Below, piece by piece: positions 8,606 through 17,448 of a DNA stretch of 64,000 bases. Numbering within the stretch: position 1 is the stretch's first letter; each line of letters starts with the position of its first letter. The stretch spans positions 558,001 to 622,000 of the forward strand of contig CAWJQA010000018.1 in NCBI GenBank assembly GCA_963844885.1. The letters run 5' to 3'. The notes under the pieces were generated by a model that was given only the letters and a program-made list of their open reading frames with translations, made no database searches and was not told the origin of the DNA. The position numbers and the translations under genes were made by a program. The DNA is from DATMER01 sp963844885 (GTDB lineage Bacteria; Acidobacteriota; Thermoanaerobaculia; Multivoradales; UBA5704).

Positions 8606-10338
8606 ATGCGCCTGCGATCGCTCCCGTTCCTCTGCCTGTGCCTCGTGCTCCTCGGCCTTGCCGTCGCGAGCTTCCGGCTGCGGCCGTCGTCTCTGCCGGT
8701 CGGGGATGAGGCCACGCACGTCCTCATGGCGCGGAGCCTGGTGGCGGACCGGGACCTGTCCTTCGACGAGCGCGACCTGCGGGAGGGGTACCGCATCTGG
8801 AACGGCGGTCCCGCCGGAGTGGCGCTCCTCACGCGGGACGGCGGCCGGAGCCTGCGCTTCGCCGAGCCCGTCGCCTGGGCGCTGGCGGCGGCGCCGGTCT
8901 ACGCACTGCTCGGGCCGGCCGGGCTGTTGGTGCTCAACATGGCCCTCTTCCTGGCCATGCTGGCCGCGGCGGCCACGCTGTTCCGGGATCCGGGAGGGCT
9001 GGCCAACCTCTTCCTGGCCGGATTTTTCTTCGCCTCGGCGGCGTTCGGGTATGTGTTCCGGGGGTCGCCCGAGGTGTTTTTGATGGCCTGCCTGTTCTTC
9101 GGCTTGCTGCTCTGGAAAAGGACGGCAGGGACCGCAGGGACGGCAAGGACCAAAGAATTGGGAGAGCTGGCCCTGGCGGGCGTGCTGTTCGGGGCGGCGG
9201 CGCTTCAGGAGCCGGTGCTGGTCCTGTTCGGGATCGCGGTGGCGGCGGACCTCGCTCTCGCGAGGCGCTGGAAGGGGGCGGCGGCGCTGGTCCTGGCTGG
9301 AATCCTGGTTTTCGGCGTCCTGGCGGTGGGCCAGCGGAAGCTGACCGGCGCCTGGAGCCCGGCGAATCCGCGCGCAGGCATCCAGCGCCGGAGCTTCGAG
9401 ACCGAGTTTCCGGTCGAGAGCCGGCAGGATCTCTGGCAGGCGTATGGAAAAGCCGTCCGGCGCCCGATCTCGCGGCCGGCCTGCGCCTCCTGCCGCGGAA
9501 CCTCGGCTATTTCCTGGCCGGCCGGAACACCGGCCTGCTCGCGTACTTCCCCTTTGCCCTCCTCGCCCTGGGCCTGACGGCACGGAGCCGCTCGCGCTGG
9601 CTTCTGCTGTCGGCGGCCGGCGGCGCCGTGCTGCTCGGGCTGCTGCTCGATCCTCACCGCTGGCATGGCGGACCGGGAGCTCTGGGAAACGCTCATTTCG
9701 CCGCGCTCTACCCCGTCCTCCTCTTCCTGCCCGGGAGGCTGACGGTGCGCTGGAGGCTGCTGCTGCCGTTCGCCGCCGCGGCGCTCTGGACCATCCCCGC
9801 GCTCGCGCCCGCGCTCAGTGCCGGCTCCGCCGGCCTGCCCGCGTTCCGGGCGCTGCCGCTGGAGCTGACCCTGTTCGGCGGCGGCGGCCAGCTTGCCGGC
9901 TACCGCGTCCGAGGCTGGGACGAGACCGTGTGGGTGCTGCCGCTGGCCACCTCCTGGCCGGAGGAGGAGCACCCGAACGGCGTCTGGCTGAAGGGCGCTT
10001 CGATCTCGGAGATCGTGGTGGTCTCGCCGCGGCCGTTGGAGCGGATCCGTTTCAACGTGTGCTCCTTGAGCGCGGACGACGAGCTGCTCATCGAGAGCGG
10101 CGCCGAACGGGTGCTGGTCCGGTTCGACACCGACGGCAAGCGCAACGGCGCGCCCGTGGACCTGGCGGTGAAAGAGGCCGCCTCCGGCCTCGGCATTCTG
10201 CCGGGAGCGGCCGGGGAGCACGTCTACCGCTTCACCTTGAGCGTGAGCGATGGCATCATCCCCGCTCGCCGTCTGCCCGGAAACCAGGACCCGCGCTATC
10301 TCGGCGTCTTCCTCGACGTGACCGGAAAAGGGCTCTGA
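8606..10338 (+). CDS. Large integral membrane protein, GT-C-like (frameshifted)
   Basis: About 577 residues. The first part (8606 to about 9,455) starts MRLRSLPFLCLCLVLLGLAV and has at least six hydrophobic segments; the motif VGDEATHVLMARSLVADRDL shortly after the first membrane segment resembles the GDE-x-Y loop that holds the catalytic acid in polyprenyl-phosphate-dependent GT-C transferases. A frameshift near 9,455 moves the rest to another frame (LLPRNLGYFLAGRNTGLLAY onward), which continues with more membrane segments and then a soluble C-terminal beta-rich region ending VFLDVTGKGL. Placed among GT4 genes, it could transfer or modify sugars on the periplasmic side; this is inference. 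A short AGGGAC-type repeat at about 9118-9152 encodes KRTAGTAGTARTKE inside a loop. Confidence 0.55.
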
Positions 10339-10341
10339 CCC

Positions 10342-10753
10342 ATGAGCGAAACCCCGCCGATCCCACCGATCCGCGTCGACGAGGTGCTCCAGCGTCTGCG
10401 GGCCGGCGTGCGCCAGCGCCAGGCCGAGATCGCCACCATCTCCGGCTCGGACCAGGCGCGCCACAAGCTCGCCGAGCTGACCGCGCGAGAGTACGTCCAG
10501 GAGCCGATCGCGGTCTCGCCGCGGCCGGTGCTCGGGCGCTGGATCGTGCTCGCCCGCAAGGTGATCTACCACGTCATCCTCAAGTGGTTCACCCGGCCGG
10601 TGATGGAGCAGCAGAACGCCTTCAATACGACCGTGAGCCGGCTCGTGCAGGATCAGGTCCAAGCGCACGAAGCGCTGACCCAGCGGGTGAGGGAGCTGGA
10701 GGTCCAGGTTATTGGCGTTGGAGCGGGAGCGGGCGCTGGAGCGGGAAGACTAG
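10342..10753 (+). CDS. Small coiled-coil protein next to a glycosyltransferase (probable frameshift)
   Basis: Starts MSETPPIPPIRVDEVLQRLR, three bases after the preceding stop. A central amphipathic stretch (LARKVIYHVILKWFTRPV) may associate with membrane, followed by a long helix, FNTTVSRLVQDQVQAHEALT. The frame that starts at 10342 runs into low-complexity GAGAGAGAG and on into the next gene, but one base over (near 10,705) the sequence reads LLALERERALERED and stops at TAG 10751-10753, one base before the next ATG. That is a sensible coiled-coil C-terminus, so I infer a one-base error and a protein of about 136 residues. Similar short helical proteins sit beside glycan genes in other bacteria; function unknown. 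Confidence 0.5.
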
Positions 10754-10754
10754 G

Positions 10755-11801
10755 ATGGGCAAGCGCATCTGCATCTGCATCAACCGGGTGCCGTTCGCCT
10801 ACGGCGGCGCCGAGATGCTGGTCGAGTCGCTCCGGGACGAGCTGGTGGCGCGGGATCACGAGGTGGAGATCGTGGCGCTCCCATTCGCCTGGAACACGCG
10901 CACCCAGCTTCTCAAAAGCGCCATGGCCTGGCGCCTCGTGGATCTCACGAGCGCTTCGGGCCAGCGGATCGACCTCGTCATCGCCACGCGTTTTCCATCT
11001 TATGTGGTCAAGCATCCGAACAAGGTCGTCTGGCTGATCCACCAGTTCCGCCAGGCCTACGATCTCCTCGGGACCACCTACAGCGACTTTCAGCAGGACG
11101 AGCCGCGCAACCGTTCGGTCCTGGAGATGATCCGCGCCATGGACCGCCGCGTGCTGTCCGAGGCGCGCTCGGTCTACACGATCTCGGGCAACGTCGCGGC
11201 GCGCCTCAAGCGTTTCAACGACCTGCCGGCGCACGTTCTCTACCCACCGCCACGGCTCGACCGCCTCTATGGTCCGGGAGACTTCGGAGACTACGTCTTC
11301 ACCGCCGGCCGTCTCGACCGGTTGAAACGATTCGATCTCCTGGTGAAGGCCATGAAGCACACCGAGACCCCGGTCCGCTGCCGCATCGCGGGCACCGGCC
11401 CGGAGAAGGAAAACCTGGAAGCGCTCATCGACCGTCTGGGGGTGAGAGAGAAGGTCGAGCTTCTGGGCTGGGTGGAAGACCGCGCCGCCGTCGATCTCTA
11501 CGCCGGCAGCCTCGCCGTCTTCTACGCGCCTTATGACGAGGACTACGGCTACGTGACGGTGGAAGGCTTCAAGTCGGGAAAACCGGTGATCACCGCCGCG
11601 GACTCCGGAGGTGTCCTGGAGTTCGTGGAAGACGGAAAGAACGGCTACGTCTGTCCACCCGACTCGCCAAGAGAGATCGCGGCGAGGATCGACGCCCTCT
11701 ATCGCGACCGCGCCCTGGCCCGGAAGCTGGGAGAAGCCGGCCGGGCGAAGGTCGCCGGCATCGGCTGGGACGAGGTCGTGGCGCGGCTGGTGGGGGAGTA
11801 G
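10755..11801 (+). CDS. GT4 glycosyltransferase
   Basis: A complete 348-residue GT-B enzyme, MGKRICICINRVPFAYGGAE at the start, with the GGAE loop of the acceptor domain, VVWLIHQFRQAYDLLGTTYS in the middle, YVFTAGRLDRLKRFDLLVKA opening the nucleotide-sugar domain, and the E-x7-E element in DEDYGYVTVEGFKSGKPVIT. The order (helical protein, then glycosyltransferase) and the one-base gap to the preceding stop argue for an operon from 8606 to 11801. Donor and acceptor unknown. Confidence 0.85.
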   Translation: MGKRICICINRVPFAYGGAEMLVESLRDELVARDHEVEIVALPFAWNTRTQLLKSAMAWRLVDLTSASGQRIDLVIATRFPSYVVKHPNKVVWLIHQFRQAYDLLGTTYSDFQQDEPRNRSVLEMIRAMDRRVLSEARSVYTISGNVAARLKRFNDLPAHVLYPPPRLDRLYGPGDFGDYVFTAGRLDRLKRFDLLVKAMKHTETPVRCRIAGTGPEKENLEALIDRLGVREKVELLGWVEDRAAVDLYAGSLAVFYAPYDEDYGYVTVEGFKSGKPVITAADSGGVLEFVEDGKNGYVCPPDSPREIAARIDALYRDRALARKLGEAGRAKVAGIGWDEVVARLVGE

Positions 11802-11817
11802 GTTTCCCCCTGGGACC

Positions 11818-11834
11818 GCCGGCGCCCCGCCGGC
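11818..11834 (+). terminator. Short GC hairpin after the glycosyltransferase
   Basis: GCCGGC (11818-11823) pairs with GCCGGC (11829-11834) around GCCCC, 17 bases past the stop; TTCTTTG follows shortly after. A weak intrinsic terminator is possible. Confidence 0.3.
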
Positions 11835-11879
11835 AGGCTTCTTTGATCCTTCCTATCGCAATGCTAGAGTTGTACGGCC

Positions 11880-12303
11880 ATGACGAAGATCCCGCAGCTC
11901 TCAACCGAGGCGGCCCGGAATCGGGCTGAGCGCGCGGCCTGCTTCCTCGCTGCAGACCCGCGGGTGAAGCTCGTGTTTCTCTTCGGCTCCGCAGCCGATC
12001 CGGCCCGGAAGACGGTCCGTGACGTGGACATGGCGATCCTCACGGACCACCCGCTCGGGCTCTACGAATTGCTGGATCTCAAGGCGGACGTGACTCCGAG
12101 CGGCCGGAGGCGAGGTCGACATCGTCCTCTTGAATGAGGCCTCGGTGGTCCTTGCCCGCGAGTACGAGGGCGATCCTTTCCAGCATCCCTCTCAGCCGGC
12201 CAGGAACCGGTGCTTGAAGCGCCGCGCTGGCTCCCGCTCCGGGTTCGGTCCCGAAGAGCTGCGCATGTGGAGATCGGAGAGATGCAGGATGCGCAGGCGA
12301 TGA
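11880..12303 (+). pseudogene. MNT-type nucleotidyltransferase remnant (MntA-like antitoxin family)
   Basis: The N-terminal half is a minimal nucleotidyltransferase: LVFLFGSAADPARKTVRDVD holds the GS...DxD pattern that binds metal and nucleotide. In MntA/HepT modules such proteins modify and neutralise a HEPN RNase. After ADVTPSG the frame breaks near 12,100; the expected continuation EVDIVLLNEASVVLAREYEG is found one frame over and then degenerates into Arg-rich sequence before a TGA at 12303. No HEPN partner is visible on either side. I call it a decayed gene; one sequencing error plus a divergent C-terminus is the alternative. Confidence 0.55.
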
Positions 12304-12410
12304 CGGGCGTCGCTCAACAGATTCCTCCTGTTCGGGACCTGTTGAAATCATACTGCAACCCAGAGGTAGGCGCAGGGGGACGGCTGCCTGGCATCGGGGA
12401 CTTCTAAGCG

Positions 12411-12605
12411 CTACTCCCCCCGCTCGATGGGGCTCTCCGCCATCGAGCCGTAGGTCTCCGCGACGAAAGCCTTCCACGCACCCTGTTCGGCCTCGGTTCT
12501 TGGGGAGGAGGGTTCCTCCAGCGCCTTGATGATCCGGAACAGGACCCCCAGGTACTGATCCTGGACCTTCTCGATCTCTGATTTGAGCAGCTCTTTCGTG
12601 ACCAT
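12411..12605 (-). CDS. Small antitoxin-like protein without its toxin
   Basis: A 64-residue protein, MVTKELLKSEIEKVQDQYLG then VLFRIIKALEEPSS and WKAFVAETYGSMAESPIERG. The helical N-terminus and the W-x-x-F-x-x-x-T-Y-G ending resemble antitoxins encoded ahead of PIN-type (VapC) toxins. The sequence after its stop holds no toxin ORF, only the tail of the MNT remnant on the other strand. The start ATG 12605 is 39 bp from the divergent ATPase start. It may be an orphan antitoxin; the family is recognised only by resemblance. Confidence 0.5.
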   Translation of the reverse strand: MVTKELLKSEIEKVQDQYLGVLFRIIKALEEPSSPRTEAEQGAWKAFVAETYGSMAESPIERGE

Positions 12606-12644
12606 GTCCGCGCTCCTGGTAGGTCTGCCAGTATAGTGGCAAGC

Positions 12645-15325
12645 ATGAGCGAGTGGTATCAGCTCGACGTCCCCGAGATCCTCCGGCGGCTCGGGGTGGA
12701 GGCGGCGCGGGGTTTGAGCGCGGCGGAGGCGGCGGCGCGGCTTCGGGAGCGCGGACCGAACGAGATCGCGGCGGCGGCCGGGGTTTCTCCCTGGACGGTC
12801 CTCGCCGCGCAGCTCAAGAATGTCCTCGTCCTCGTCCTCATTCTCGCGGTCGCCATGTCGGCGGTCCTCGGCCATACGGTCGAGGCGATCGTCATCGGCG
12901 CGATCCTCCTGTTGTCCGTCCTTCTCGGGTTCTTCCAGGAGTACCGCGCTGAGCGCGCCATCGAGGCGCTGCGCGAGATGGCGGCGCCGACGGCCACCGC
13001 GGTCCGCGACGGTGAAGCCCGCCAGGTGCCGGCGCGCGAGCTGGTGCCGGGCGACATCCTCCTGATCAGTGCCGGTGACCGCGTGCCGGCCGATGCCCGG
13101 GTGCTCGAGGCGGCCAACCTCCAGACCGAGGAGGCGGCCCTCACCGGCGAGTCGCTGCCCGTGGACAAGACGCCCGGCGCGCTGGCGGTAGAGCTCGGGA
13201 TCGGCGACCGCCGCAACTTCGTCTTCGCCGGCACCTCCGTCACCTACGGCCGCGGGCGCGCCGTGGTCGTGGCAACCGGCATGGAGACCGAGCTCGGGAC
13301 GGTCGCGCGGATGGTCGAGTCCGTCGAAAGCGGACCCACGCCGCTCCAGCGCAACCTGGACAAGGTGGGGCGCGTCCTGGCCATGGCCGGCCTCGCGGTG
13401 GTGGCGCTGGTCGTCGCTCTCGGACTGGTGCGCGGGCAGCCGTTCTTCGACATCCTCCTCTTCGGCATCGCGCTGGCCGTGGCGGTCGTGCCCGAGGCGT
13501 TGCCGGCCGTGGTCACCATCTCGCTCGCGCTCGGCGTGCGGCGGATGGTCCGGCGCAACGCCCTGGTCCGCCGGCTGCCCGCGGTCGAGACGCTCGGCAG
13601 CGTCTCGGTCATCTGCTCGGACAAGACCGGGACGCTCACCCGGGACGAGATGACCGTCCGCCGGCTGTACGTGGACGGCCGGACGTACGAGGTGACCGGC
13701 GCCGGCTACGAGCCGAAAGGCGAGATCCTTCTCGACGGCCGGCCGGTCGAGCCTCCCGACGGCGTCCGCCGGCTGTTGTCGGCCGCGGTGCTGGCTTCGG
13801 ACGCCCGGATCGTCCACGGCGGCGAAGCCGGGGAGTGGACCATCCAGGGGGATCCGACCGAGGGGGCTCTCCTCGTGGCCGCGGCGAAGGCCGGCGTCCA
13901 CAAGGCCGAGCTGGACGAGCGGCACCCCCGCGTCGACGAGATCCCGTTCACGTCCGAGACCAAGCGCATGACCACCCTCCACCAGACGGAGGACGGGACG
14001 GTCGCTTGCGCCAAGGGGGCGCCCGAGGTGCTGCTGCCGTCCTGCTCCCGGCGCTGGACCGAGGCGGGGGAGGTGCCTCTCGACGAGGCCGGCCGGGAGA
14101 CGATCCTGCGCGTGGCCCGGGAGATGGCCGGCGAGGCGCTGCGCCTCCTGGCCGTGGCCGGCCGCTCCGAGGCCACGCGGGAGCGGGCGGAGGAGGATCT
14201 CGTCTTCCTCGGACTGGCCGGGATGATCGACCCGCCGCGGCTGGAGGTGAAGGACGCCATCCGCACCTGCGAAGAGGCGGGGATCAAGGCGGTGATGATC
14301 ACCGGCGACCATCCGGAGACGGCGCAGGCCATCGCGCGGGAGCTGGGCATCTTGAAAGACGGCCGCGCGGTCACCGGCGCCGAGCTGGAGCGGATGACGG
14401 ACGAGGAGCTGGCCCGCGAGGTGGGTCGGATCGAGGTCTATGCCCGGGTCTCGCCGGCCCACAAGCTGCGCGTGGTGGCGGCGCTCCAGCAGCGGGGGCA
14501 TTCGGTCGCGATGACCGGCGACGGGGTCAACGACGCGCCGGCCTTGAAGAAGGCGGACATCGGCATCGCCATGGGCATCACGGGTACGGACGTCAGCAAG
14601 GAGGCCGCGGCCATGACGCTGACGGACGACAACTTCGCGTCCATCGTGGCGGCCGTGGAGGAGGGGCGCGGAGGTCTTCGAGAACATCAAGAAGTACCTG
14701 ATGTACCTCCTCTCCTCGAACATCGGCGAGATCGGGCTGATGGCCGCGGCGTCGCTGGCGGGCCTGCCTCTGCCGCTCGCGGCGGTGCAGATCCTCTACG
14801 TGAACCTCGCCACGGACGGCCTGCCGGCGCTGGCGCTGGCGGTGGACCCTCCCGAGCCGGACCTGATGAAGCGTCCGCCCCGGGATCCGCGGTCCGGGCA
14901 TCTTCACCCGGCCGGTGGTGTCGCTGATGCTGCTCGGCGGGATCTGGTCGTCGCTGGTGAATCTGGGGCTGTTCGCCTGGTCGCTGCGCTCCGGCCGGAG
15001 CCTCGCGGAGGCGATGTCGATCACGTTCGTGGCGCTGGTGGGCATCCAGCTCGTGAACGCCTACAACTACCGTTCGGACCGGCATTCGGCGCTGCTCCGG
15101 CCGTTCGCGAACCGCTGGCTGAACGGGGCGATCGTCTGGGAGCTGGCGCTGCTCGCGCTGGTGATGAACGTGCCGGTGCTGCGCGAGGCGTTCGGAGGCT
15201 ATCGGCTGACCCTCGCCGACTGGGCGCTCACGGCGGGTGTGTCGCTCACGATCCTGCCGGTGATCGAGCTGGGGAAGTGGGTGGTGCGGCGCGGGAAGGA
15301 CGGACCCCGGCCAGGCCCGTCTTGA
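12645..15325 (+). CDS. Cation-transporting P-type ATPase, P2A-like (two frameshifts)
   Basis: Pumps a cation, probably Ca2+ or Mn2+, across the inner membrane using ATP. Features in order: N-terminal cation-ATPase domain (LSAAEAAARLRERGPNEIAA), actuator loop AALTGESLPVDK, membrane motif VVPEALPAVVTISLALGVRR, phosphorylation site SDKTGTLTRDEM, nucleotide-binding KGAPEVLLPSC, and the hinge MTGDGVNDAPALKKADIGIA. Near 14,670 an extra base breaks the frame before NIKKYLMYLLSSNIGEI, and near 14,890 a second change leads into the last membrane helices, ending at TGA 15325. Total about 893 residues, normal for P2A ATPases. ATG 12645 is chosen over GTG 12636 because it gives the usual short N-terminus. 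The PEALPA sequence departs slightly from the PEGLPA of SERCA-type pumps. Confidence 0.85.
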
Positions 15326-15687
15326 AACGGGTAGTTCCGAACGTTCGGCAGCAACCGGCGCGACTTCGGCTAGTCTCGGCGCACGAATGGCCAAGAGATG
15401 CCGGTCGTCGGGAAGCCCGGCGGGGCTCCGGCCGGAGTCGGCGCGGCGTCCGCCGGGTTGCGCGAGAGGCTGGCCGGGCCCGGCGGGCCTCTCGCCAGAC
15501 TTGGCCGACGGTTGGGAAGACCGGCGGACGGCTCGCCAGAGCTGGTCGGAGACTGGCTGGAGATCTGGAACGCGCGCCAGCGCTGGCGGAAGGCCCGCCA
15601 GAGCTAGCGGACCGCGGGCCGGAGGCGGCCGAAGGCCGGCGCGGGCCGGCGAGGGTTCGGCCGGAGGAAGCGGGGATCTCGGAAAAC
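15326..15687. other. 362-bp spacer with palindromes, no convincing gene
   Basis: Lies between two convergent 3' ends. It contains a perfect 12-bp palindrome CCGAACGTTCGG (15337-15348) and four CCAG-NN-CTGG-like inverted repeats (described separately). A 69-codon frame at 15398-15607 is Gly/Arg/Pro-rich without recognisable domain, and I do not call it a gene. Confidence 0.6.
15495..15607. repeat. Four phased CCAG-NN-CTGG-like inverted repeats
   Basis: CCAGACTTGG (15495-15504), CCAGAGCTGG (15536-15545), CCAGCGCTGG (15577-15586) and CCAGAGCTAG (15598-15607). Start-to-start distances are 41, 41 and 21 bp, close to four, four and two helical turns. Each is preceded by CG. They may be protein-binding sites or a chance product of GC-rich sequence. 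Confidence 0.4.
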
Positions 15688-15987
15688 CTACAGGGACGGT
15701 GGCCGCCGTGTCCAAGGCCTCCGCCATTCCGCCCAGAAGGGAGGCCCGCCTGCCGGGGAGGGGGCGGGGCCGGTGCCGGAGGTGTGCGAAGACTGGGGCG
15801 CTCCGCACGGCTCGGCACCGGATGCCTCACGTCGTGACGCCTCCCCTTCGCCCTCTCGCGCCAAGCCCTCACCCCCGCAGCGCCGCAGCCGTTTGGCGAG
15901 CGCGTTGCGGGCCGCCGTGAACTCTCCGGGCGGTAGGCCGTAGAGCCCCTGGATCTCCGTGTCGAGCTTGGAGCGGCTCCCGGCCAT
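15688..15987 (-). pseudogene. N-terminal fragment of a conserved hypothetical protein
   Basis: From ATG 15987 the frame reads MAGSRSKLDTEIQGLYGLPP then GEFTAARNALAKRLRRCGGE. This opening (LD-x-EI-x-x-LY-x-LP-x-EFTAARNALAK) begins a widespread hypothetical protein family that is several hundred residues long. After about 45 residues the match is lost and the sequence becomes low-complexity to 15688. I read it as a truncated relic. Its start codon lies 31 bp from the divergent glycosyltransferase start at 16018. Family recognition is from memory and has no assigned function. Confidence 0.45.
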
Positions 15988-16017
15988 GACATTATTATGT
16001 GGTACTTTCCCGGCCCG

Positions 16018-17448
16018 ATGCGCGTCGCGTACTTCAGCCCCCTGCCGCCCCAGCGCTCCGGCATCGCCGACTACAGCGCCGAGCTGCTCCCTCACCTCGC
16101 GGAGCATCTGGAGCTGGAGCTGTTCGTGGACGAGGGGGTGCGCGTCGAGGCGGCGCTCCGCGACCGGTTTCCGGTCCACGGCGACCGCGCGTTTCCCGGC
16201 TTGTGGGAGCGCGGCCGGTTCGACGCCGTCCTCTATCATCTGGGGAACAATCCGGACTTCCACGCCCGCATCTGGCGCACCCTGGTGAGTCATCCGGGCA
16301 TCCTGATTCTCCACGAGGCCATGGTCCATCACCTGGTGCGCGGCATGACGCTCTCCCGCGGCGACCTGGAGGGCTACGTCGAGGAGATGCGCTACGCCTA
16401 CGGCCGCACCGGCCAGGGTCTGGCGCGGCGCAGCCTCGACACGGGCATCCCGCTCGACGTCTGGAGCTATCCGCTGTTCGAGCGGGCGGTCGATGCGAGC
16501 CTCTCGGTGATCGTCCACAACGAATTCACCCGGCAGCGGGTGCTGGCGAGCCGGCCGCTGGCCCGGACCACCGTCATCCCTCACCATGTCAGCCTGGGTG
16601 AGCTGGGCTCGATGGACCGGGGTTTCTTCCGAAGTGCGCGGGCCGCTCTGAAGCTGCCGGCGGACGCGTTCGTCCTCGCCTCGTACGGCCTCCTCACTCC
16701 GGCCAAACGCGTGGAGGTCACCCTGCGCGCCTTCGCCCGGCTCAAGAAGGAGCGGCCGGATGCCCTCTATCTCCTGGTGGGGGAGGTCTCGCCGCACTAC
16801 GACCTGGCCGGCATGTTGACTCCCGAGCTGGCGGACGGGGTGGTGGTGGTGGGGCGCACCGAGCTGGACGCGTTCCTGCGCTACATGGTGGCCGCGGACG
16901 TGGCCGTGAACCTGCGCTACCCCACGGCCGGCGAGACCTCGGGGACGCTGATCCGTCTGCTCGGGCTGGGCAAGCCGGTGATCGTGAGCAACCTCGGAGC
17001 GTTCGCGGAGATTCCGGACGGTGCCTGCGCCAAGGTGGATCTGGACGAGTCCGAGGAGGACTACCTCTTCGCCTGCCTCCAGGCGCTGGCCGCGGACGAG
17101 GATCTGCGCCGCGCCATGGGGGAGAATGCCCGTGAGCACGTGGCGCCGCACACTCCGGAGGCTTCGGCCCGGGCATACGCGGACGTGGTCCGGTCCGTCG
17201 TGGCCGAAAAGCCGGCTCCGTTCCGGATTGTGCCCCCGTTGGCTCCCGCCTTGCCGGACGACGTGCTGGCCGACCTCGCGGCGGATGTCAGCTCCGAGGC
17301 CGTCGACCTGGGTGTGAGCGAGGCGGACGACGACCTCCTGCGCGAGCTGGCGGCGGTCCTGGTCAACCTGGATCTGGATGGGGTCCAAAGCTCCCTCTCC
17401 CCCGGTACGGGGAGAGGGCCGGGGAGAGGGGGCACGGGGATCAAATGA
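16018..17448 (+). CDS. GT4-like glycosyltransferase with repeat-derived C-terminus
   Basis: A 476-residue protein from ATG 16018 (MRVAYFSPLPPQRSGIADYS), the opening common to GT4 enzymes; SVIVHNEFTRQRVL and TTVIPHHVSLGEL follow, then YGLLTPAKRVEVTLRAFARL and VNLRYPTAGETSGTLIRLLG. The usual E-x7-E is not conserved (E then Leu), so activity or subfamily may differ. The last 18 residues (SLSPGTGRGPGRGGTGIK) are encoded by a CCCTCTCCCC palindromic repeat rather than by conserved domain sequence. Its stop overlaps the next start (AAATGAGG). An in-frame ATG at 15997 is possible but adds only seven residues. Confidence 0.8.
   Translation: MRVAYFSPLPPQRSGIADYSAELLPHLAEHLELELFVDEGVRVEAALRDRFPVHGDRAFPGLWERGRFDAVLYHLGNNPDFHARIWRTLVSHPGILILHEAMVHHLVRGMTLSRGDLEGYVEEMRYAYGRTGQGLARRSLDTGIPLDVWSYPLFERAVDASLSVIVHNEFTRQRVLASRPLARTTVIPHHVSLGELGSMDRGFFRSARAALKLPADAFVLASYGLLTPAKRVEVTLRAFARLKKERPDALYLLVGEVSPHYDLAGMLTPELADGVVVVGRTELDAFLRYMVAADVAVNLRYPTAGETSGTLIRLLGLGKPVIVSNLGAFAEIPDGACAKVDLDESEEDYLFACLQALAADEDLRRAMGENAREHVAPHTPEASARAYADVVRSVVAEKPAPFRIVPPLAPALPDDVLADLAADVSSEAVDLGVSEADDDLLRELAAVLVNLDLDGVQSSLSPGTGRGPGRGGTGIK
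17393..17439. repeat. CCCTCTCCCC palindromic repeat, copy 1
   Basis: CCCTCTCCCC (17393-17402) pairs with GGGGAGAGGG (17409-17418) around CGGTAC; a partial right arm follows to 17439. It lies inside the last codons of the glycosyltransferase and six bases before the next start codon. Similar elements occur at 26411 and 49316. Confidence 0.7.

Noticed and set aside
9205..10668. Long minus-strand frame (487 codons) antisense to the membrane protein
   Set aside because: High-GC shadow frame; the plus strand has membrane-helix coding sequence and ordered start and stop sites.
12079..12642. 187-codon minus frame overlapping the antitoxin-like gene
   Set aside because: Different frame from the helical 64-residue protein, and it has no recognisable domain.
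15398..15607. 69-codon frame in the ATPase downstream spacer
   Set aside because: Gly/Arg/Pro-rich, no domain; the palindromic repeats explain the sequence better.
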